Shown here: in pieces, positions 58,612-64,000 of the stretch
Position numbering within the stretch: position 1 is the stretch's first letter
Layout of the letters: each line of letters starts with the position of its first letter
Source of the DNA: Escallonia rubra
Taxonomy: Eukaryota; Streptophyta; Magnoliopsida; Escalloniales; Escalloniaceae
Reading direction: 5' to 3'
Assembly (NCBI GenBank): GCA_033065855.1
Contig: JAVXUO010001478.1
Coordinates: forward strand, 439,003-503,002
DNA: 64,000 nucleotides
Program-made: the position numbers and the translations under genes
Notes under the pieces: model-generated
Database searches by the model: none
Seen by the model: only the letters and a program-made list of their open reading frames with translations
What the model was told of the DNA's origin: nothing

Positions 58612-60147
58612 TTCTCGTGCATATTTATCTTTCTTTTCCGCCAGTCATGTGAGTTCTCTAAATTCATATTCAAGGCATATAAATTTTACTGTGTACTCAC
58701 AATTGATCTTAACCAATATCTGGAGTAGTTTGCCATGAAAATGTAACTATGTGTTTGTGTGACGGATACTCTTGGGTTAATGAAAATTGGTTTAGTTTAA
58801 TAGAGCGCTGAGCGCGTAACTTGATTTCAACCAACCACCTAAGGTTGTAGTGTGTATGAACACGAGACAAAATTTATAGTCTACACAATGTTTCATTTTT
58901 TAACAAAAGTAGAAATCATGAGTAGAGATAAGCAACTAGGTCTTTAGAGTATCTGCCAGATTCATGACTTTTAGAAGTTTTTGTGTTACCTATAGCAAGA
59001 CCTTCCCTAGCTGTGTATTTTACAGCTGCTATTATTTCTATTAAGTAGTCATTTTTGTATTTTTTTTTTTCTGAAAGGACTCCTTTTTTATTTTCCCTTA
59101 GTAATATGACCTCCAAATTCAATCTAACTGAACTGTTTTAATAGGCACGAAAAGAATGTGTTACGATTATCCATTACAGCCGAGATACAGAGATAGTAGT
59201 GCCATAGTATTTATGAAAATGCCAGGATAACAAGAAAAAGTTTTCAAAATGTTGGAGGTGTAACATGGAACCGTCTTTATGTGTCTCCCAAAAAAAATTC
59301 CTATAGTGCAAAAGTGCCTAATTTGGCTTTTTGTAGCTCTTTAAATTTATGGCCTCTGACTTTCGACTCAATAGTTAAAGAGTAATAAAGAGAAAGTAGA
59401 AAAATCAGCTCAAAAGGAAAACATGCAACTCAACTCGATCAACATGAACATGCAATAGCCTATTGCAACTCCCTCGATCATTGTAGTTATGTGTGACTTC
59501 TAAAATCATGTAATTATTATTATCCTATGGTACTCCCTCGGTCAACTTAGTTTCATATGTGACTTTTGCATTGAAAGCTTTAACTGCGCTTTCGTTTCTA
59601 GAATATCACTAATAAAGTACATATGCTTGTTATATTTTAAAATTGTATATTGGTTGGTTTGAGTGGCCAGGTCAACCATCCCTGGAGCCATGGCTGGAAT
59701 TTATGAAAGATTTACAGTTGAATATTGGTTTCTTCTACTATATATGAGACATGATCATTTTTATTCAAACAAGTACGTGATCAAAGTTTTTGTAGTTAAG
59801 GAAGAATGAAGTGCAATTTAACTCAATTCGATGCGGCAAAAATGTTAATAGTCGCTACGTGGCAAACTTTAAAGGATCCAGGAATTCACGCGAGACTTTT
59901 CCACATTTACAAGCTGTGTTGTATGGCTTAATAACATCTGACCTTGGAATACATATCGCAAATGGTAGAAGTTACAAATTAGGCAGAAGAAAATTTCATC
60001 ACCAGGATGGATAAGAAAAAGGAAGATGAGGGAGTTAAAGGATGAATGGTTGTTGAAGAATTTTTTACAGATGCACTTGTGATTGATGGAGATGTTTGGT
60101 GGTGCTGAAGCCCCGTGAAATAGGAAATTAAAGTTGAGAAAGTTCTA
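58612..60147. other. intergenic, no gene recognised
   Basis: AT-rich spacer between the two B copies. The frames inside (for example 58916-59122 and 59811-60014) have no known domain. Confidence 0.35.
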
Positions 60148-60250
60148 TGTCGCAGTTACTTTTGGTCACATATTTATTCGTTTGGCTATTATACGACGAG
60201 CATTACTCAATTTGCTTATTTAAAATGGACAAATACTTTCACTATGTTTT
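60148..60250. repeat. direct repeat B, copy 2
   Basis: Second copy of the block at 58509-58611. It is cut after CACTATGTTTT by the Copia LTR at 60251, which shows the pre-insertion sequence when compared with copy 1. Confidence 0.9.
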
Positions 60251-60454
60251 TGTTGACATGAGCTGAAATTGGGGATCACGTGAATTACGGAGAGGAATTA
60301 CAGGAATTATACATCCCAAAAATATCCGCAAAATCATGTTTGTAATAGCTGTAAAATTTCTTGATTCTTTTCCATACTTAACCAAGCTGCTCATGCTATA
60401 AAACAGCTTCCATGTATACCAAACGTATTGAGAATATAAATACCATTTCTTTCA
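60251..60454 (+). repeat. Copia 5' LTR
   Basis: It starts TGTTGACATG and ends TTTCTTTCA, thus TG...CA, 204 bp. It contains an AATATAAATACC box near its end. The start agrees with the break in repeat B and the end agrees with the adjacent primer-binding site. Confidence 0.88.
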
Positions 60455-60465
60455 TGGTATCAGAG
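60455..60465 (+). other. Copia primer-binding site
   Basis: TGGTATCAGAG directly after the LTR is the usual complement of the plant initiator-methionine tRNA used by Copia elements to prime minus-strand synthesis. Confidence 0.9.
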
Positions 60466-60548
60466 TAGAGGTCCTAGGACTTTCAGAGACTCTTTTTTTT
60501 GCAAAACAGTAGAAAGAAAGAAGTGGGAGAAACAAGAGAGCTGAGAGA

Positions 60549-61355
60549 ATGGGGGAGAGAACTCCATCCACCGGAAATTCCGAAATAGGAGCAGAGAATT
60601 CTCTTCTTGGAGACTTGACATCCAGATTATCTCAAATAATGAATCAGACTCCAACGGCAGCAACCCAGGAGACACTTGCGGCACCGATCGGCATCAAGCT
60701 AGATGATACAAACTACGGACTTTGGTCCCAGGTTGTTGAGATGTATATCTCGGGCAAAGACAAGCTGGGATACATAAATGGAGATCTTCCACAGCCACAA
60801 GATACAGATCCTAGTTTCAGAAAATGGAGGACTGAAAATGCAGTGGTGAAGAGTTGGCTAATCAACTCCATGGATCCAAAACTAATAAGCAATTACATTC
60901 GATTTCCAACGGCAAAAGCGATTTGGGATGCAATTGCTACAACGTATTTTGACGGGGCTGACACTTCAAAAGTCTATGATCTCAAACGAAAAGTGACAAG
61001 GATGAGGCGAGGTGAAGGATCTATCGAGACATATTACAACAACCTTCAAGGCTTGTGGCGAGAAATCGATTTTCGGCGACCAAATCCAATGAAATGTGAA
61101 TTTGATATAGAGAAATATAACTCTATTTTACAGGAAGATGGAGTTTATACTTTTTTAGACGGGCTAGATGATCGACTTGATAAAATCCGAGGAGATGTGC
61201 TTCAGCTTAAACCGTTTCCCACGGTTGAGCAAGCATATGCACATGTTCGCCGAGAAGATTTGAGACAATCAGTGATGTTAACAAAAGATGATATTGTGCA
61301 TGGTGCAGTCATGATCTCAAAGGGACAAAAGTCACAGCAACAACCTTCACTTTAG
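60549..61355 (+). pseudogene. Copia gag polyprotein (5' part)
   Basis: A 268-residue frame. LDDTNYGLWSQVVEMYISGK, NAVVKSWLINSMDPKL and AKAIWDAIATTYFDGADTSK are typical of the gag of plant Copia elements (UBN2/DUF4219-like). The segment LQEDGVYTFLDGLDDRLDKI and VEQAYAHVRREDLR also fit. The frame ends after QQQPSL; the zinc knuckle continues in another frame, so the polyprotein is broken by a frameshift near 61350. The ATG lies about 80 bp after the primer-binding site. Confidence 0.9.
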
Positions 61356-61735
61356 CTGGCTTCAAATGGAAAACAGAATTTTTCACAAAACCAAAATCGC
61401 AAGGAGAAGAAGTGAGTTGCACACATTGCGGACATCCGAAACACACTAGGGACACTTGCTTTAAGCTACATGGATATCCTGAATGGTGGCATGACCTTAA
61501 AGCAAAAAAGAAACGTGACGTTGGTCGGGCTGCTCTTGTGAATACCGGAGACACTTCTGCTGCCGCATCTATGGAGTCACAGTTGTCCCTCATACCACAA
61601 CAAGGAGTACTACCGGTTATTGCATATACGATACGGGCCTTAGATAATCCAGGTAACATAAGTTGGATTATTGATTCAGGAACTACATATCATATGACGT
61701 TTGATTCACAGGATTTTACTGTTGAAAAAATTTAA
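61356..61735 (+). pseudogene. Copia zinc knuckle and start of protease
   Basis: In the shifted frame CTHCGHPKHTRDTCFKLHGY (CCHC knuckle) is followed by PEWW. About 70 residues later WIIDSGTTYHMTF contains the DSG active site of the aspartic protease. The sequence then ends within a few residues at a stop that already belongs to the joint with repeat A. Confidence 0.88.
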
Positions 61736-61737
61736 AG

Positions 61738-62241
61738 CCAATTATAATAAACAATTTAGCAAACACATATATTAAGTTAGATTTATCTTCAAATATTAAG
61801 GTTTTCAACCTAATATGGAGAATAGCTAATTACACCATAGTAAATGTCTTTTAGATTTTATTCAATTCAATTTTCTAGATATTTAGTTTTTTCTTGTCAT
61901 ATAAGTGAGTGTCTTTAGGAGTATAAAACTAAAATAAAGTCATAATTAATGTTTTTTATATTGCTAATGTAGAATTTAGAATGCTTAAGAGTTTACTTAC
62001 TTGCAACATATAACAATGGCAGTACTGTGTTGCGGCACTTCGTTGAATGTAACTCATGTTTTATAATGCTTCTTTTTTATGTCAGACTTATTGCCGCACA
62101 TATTTTTATACCTCACAAGCTTGTCTATTCCTTACTTTGTAAAAGATGACGTGACAAAGTGTAATGTAAACATAAACTTTTTCTATATTTGTTTCTAAAT
62201 GTTATAAGGTTTTAATTGTACTTTATCTCTGTTATATATCT
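61738..62241. repeat. direct repeat A, copy 2
   Basis: Second copy of 57294-57817, joined on its left to the truncated Copia element. After it TTAGAAGAAACTTG follows, instead of the Helitron-like sequence seen after copy 1. Confidence 0.9.
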
Positions 62242-63820
62242 TAGAAGAAACTTGTATACTATACCGCTTCAACATTCAACTGACGCGACTGGATAGGATA
62301 ACCCAAAACTTTAGCATAAGCTAATCATTAACTTAAATTTAACCAAACTTTATAACCAACATGTATATTTACCAAGTCAAATTCATCTTTAAATGCACCA
62401 ATATTTCCAATTGAGTTAGAATTTCCTTTAGCCTTAATATAGCTAATGTACTTTAGTTTTATGTGTCATTATTATGTACACATATTTTTTCCTTATGATA
62501 TTAAAATAAAGTTTTAATATTGTGGTATATATAGTGCATATAGAACTTTAAATTAAATTCTTAAAATTGAATTAGTAGTAAAATAAGGATACCATAAAAA
62601 AAACATTGGTTCATATTTTCTTTCGATTAAGTTTAATTAATTTAGCTCATGCTTTGTCTATATATTGTACATAACATTTGTGGTTCAATAACGTCAAATT
62701 TATGGGAGCATCTTATATACTCTACACCCACGTGTGCTTGTCTATGCTCCACAACTTATATCTCGGTAAAGATAAAAACAAATTGCGCTTGCAATTTTTT
62801 ACAACAAATCACAATGTATAAATAAAGTCTCCTAGATTTGTTTTCAAATATCATAAGGTAATTTTACGTGATATTTAAAAAGTAATTGTAAAATTTATAT
62901 TACTTTTTATTATCTCTTATTTGTTTTTTTTTTCGTTTTTTTTTTAATCAGAAGATGTATGTCTTTGTTTCTTGTTATCTAGGTTAGCATATTAGATATA
63001 CTATGTTCTGAAATATTAACATAAGATAAATTAAGGACCTTATTAAAAAATTACCTGGAATACTCATAATAAGGTTACAAAAGTTAAGTATATGAATTTA
63101 TAGTATCTAGTTATTCCTGGTAAATGACTTAAGTAACCTTTATTCTATAGGTAATTATTTCATGCTTGAGAGTTTCTTTCGATATATAATAGTTCGAATT
63201 TAGGAAGTTCTGACTTGGTGTTTGAATTGCATATGGCTTACTAATTTAGACATTTATTGTTTCTGCAAAAAAATACTATTATAAAACTAAAGACCTTAGC
63301 CAAAGTAATTTGTAGAGATCTTAAGTGACACTAATACGTTTAATATAGGTTTTTATAAAAAATTTAGTACATTAGAAATATAATGTGATCATGTGTCGTG
63401 AAAAGAAGTTAACATTGTGTTTTATTATGTCTCTCATGTCATGTGGGTTATCATATATTATAGCTCAAGAATCGAGCTAAGCTCAATTCGATTAATAAAG
63501 TCTATTCTAAAGCTCTAAAAAGTTTATTGATGCATACCACATAACATGAAACAAAAAAAAGATTAGTATCTTATATAAAAATACGAACTTTTGCTAGAGC
63601 TATAATTGTTCGAAAAATAGATCTCACCTATAGAAACCTTGTTTTGAGTTATAAAGAACAAGATAGGTTGCCAAATGTAATCACGATTAACTTAAATAAA
63701 GATTCAAAATCTTGATTATGGTAGCTCCTTTGCAACAACTTCAGGTAAGCTATCGATGTAAAATACTATTTCGGTTCCTTTAGTGGTCCAAACGTTCAAA
63801 AACGAGGGCCCCTTAACTTG
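62242..63820. other. AT-rich intergenic, no feature recognised
   Basis: Long AT-rich stretch without a supported gene, element end or RNA gene. Confidence 0.4.
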
Positions 63821-63835
63821 AAAAGTTAGGTTAAA

Positions 63836-64000
63836 ATTAAGGGGTAATCTCAAACTGTACCCTTAACTTTACATCCAATATACCTTTAGTACCCAATTTT
63901 GAAAGTGTGCCAAAGAAGTAACCAACTCTAAAATAGCGTACCAAATCAGTACTTCGGTTAACGGACAATGAATGCTGTTAAAAAATCAGAGGGGTAAAAC
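63836..64000. mobile_element. possible left end of a TIR element, cut by window edge
   Basis: From TTAAGGGGTAATCTCAAAC on, words such as GTACCCTTAACTTTACATCC, AAAGTGTGCC and CGGTTAACGGAC follow. These are the style of ends seen in non-autonomous Mutator-like elements (compare 1803 and 20338). The partner end lies outside the window. Confidence 0.3.

Larger units (their letters stand above)
60251..61737 (+). mobile_element. 3'-truncated Ty1/Copia retrotransposon
   Basis: The element has a 5' LTR (60251-60454), primer-binding site, gag and the start of protease, and then stops abruptly at about 61737 in repeat A copy 2. Integrase, RT, RNase H and the 3' LTR are missing, so it cannot move by itself. 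The joint shares GTTGAAAAA with the sequence next to repeat A copy 1 (57279). Confidence 0.88.

Overview
This is a 64 kb stretch of plant nuclear DNA, most likely from a eudicot. The evidence is split genes with GT-AG introns, plant gene families (a type-B response regulator and a BAT1/GABP-type amino-acid permease), and an AT-rich intergenic space filled with plant transposon types: an L1-type LINE, Copia elements, Mutator-like elements, MITEs and a tRNA-derived SINE. I cannot name the species. There are no operons, phage or CRISPR features. Most long open frames are not genes.

Layout. 0.3-5.1 kb (minus): a five-exon gene for a small nuclear-type protein ending in a SUMO-like (Rad60-SLD type) domain; its 3.6 kb third intron holds two repeats. 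5.1-13.1 kb: repeats, including a MITE, a decayed Copia RT-RNase H, a TIR element filled with a long compound microsatellite, and a decayed RPA70-like piece. 13.3-19.5 kb (minus): one nearly full-length but dead L1-type LINE. 20.1-21.8 kb: an inverted copy of the repeat seen at 1 kb, split by a 1.1 kb Mutator-like element whose empty site survives in the 1 kb copy. 22.8-27.7 kb: LTR debris, a clean SINE, a long foldback hairpin and small duplications.

27.8-32.3 kb (plus): a five-exon type-B response regulator with a GARP DNA-binding domain. Its receiver carries Glu where the phospho-accepting Asp should be, and its C-terminal half has eight 14-residue repeats. The last coding piece and 3' UTR are tandemly duplicated just downstream. 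35.5-40.0 kb (minus): a complete eight-exon BAT1-type amino-acid permease with a 19-nt micro-exon. 44.8-46.4 kb (minus): a second copy of only exons 1 and 2 of the same gene family, phase-compatible with exon 3 of the complete gene.

46.5-64 kb: intergenic repeats, two related small basic-protein genes (51.4-51.8 and 56.0-56.3 kb, both minus), a Pack-MULE-like element carrying a broken RLP29-like leucine-rich-repeat fragment (53.8-55.3 kb), and a 3'-truncated Copia element (LTR, primer-binding site, gag, start of protease) between two direct-repeat blocks (57.3-62.2 kb).

The genes do not form a pathway together. No clearly new multi-gene system is visible. The most interesting points are the pseudo-receiver response regulator with its duplicated tail, the duplicated first exons of the permease (possible alternative N-termini), and the gene-fragment-carrying Mutator-like element. 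All exon joins and identities were worked out by reading the sequence and from remembered family features; no database search or RNA evidence was available.
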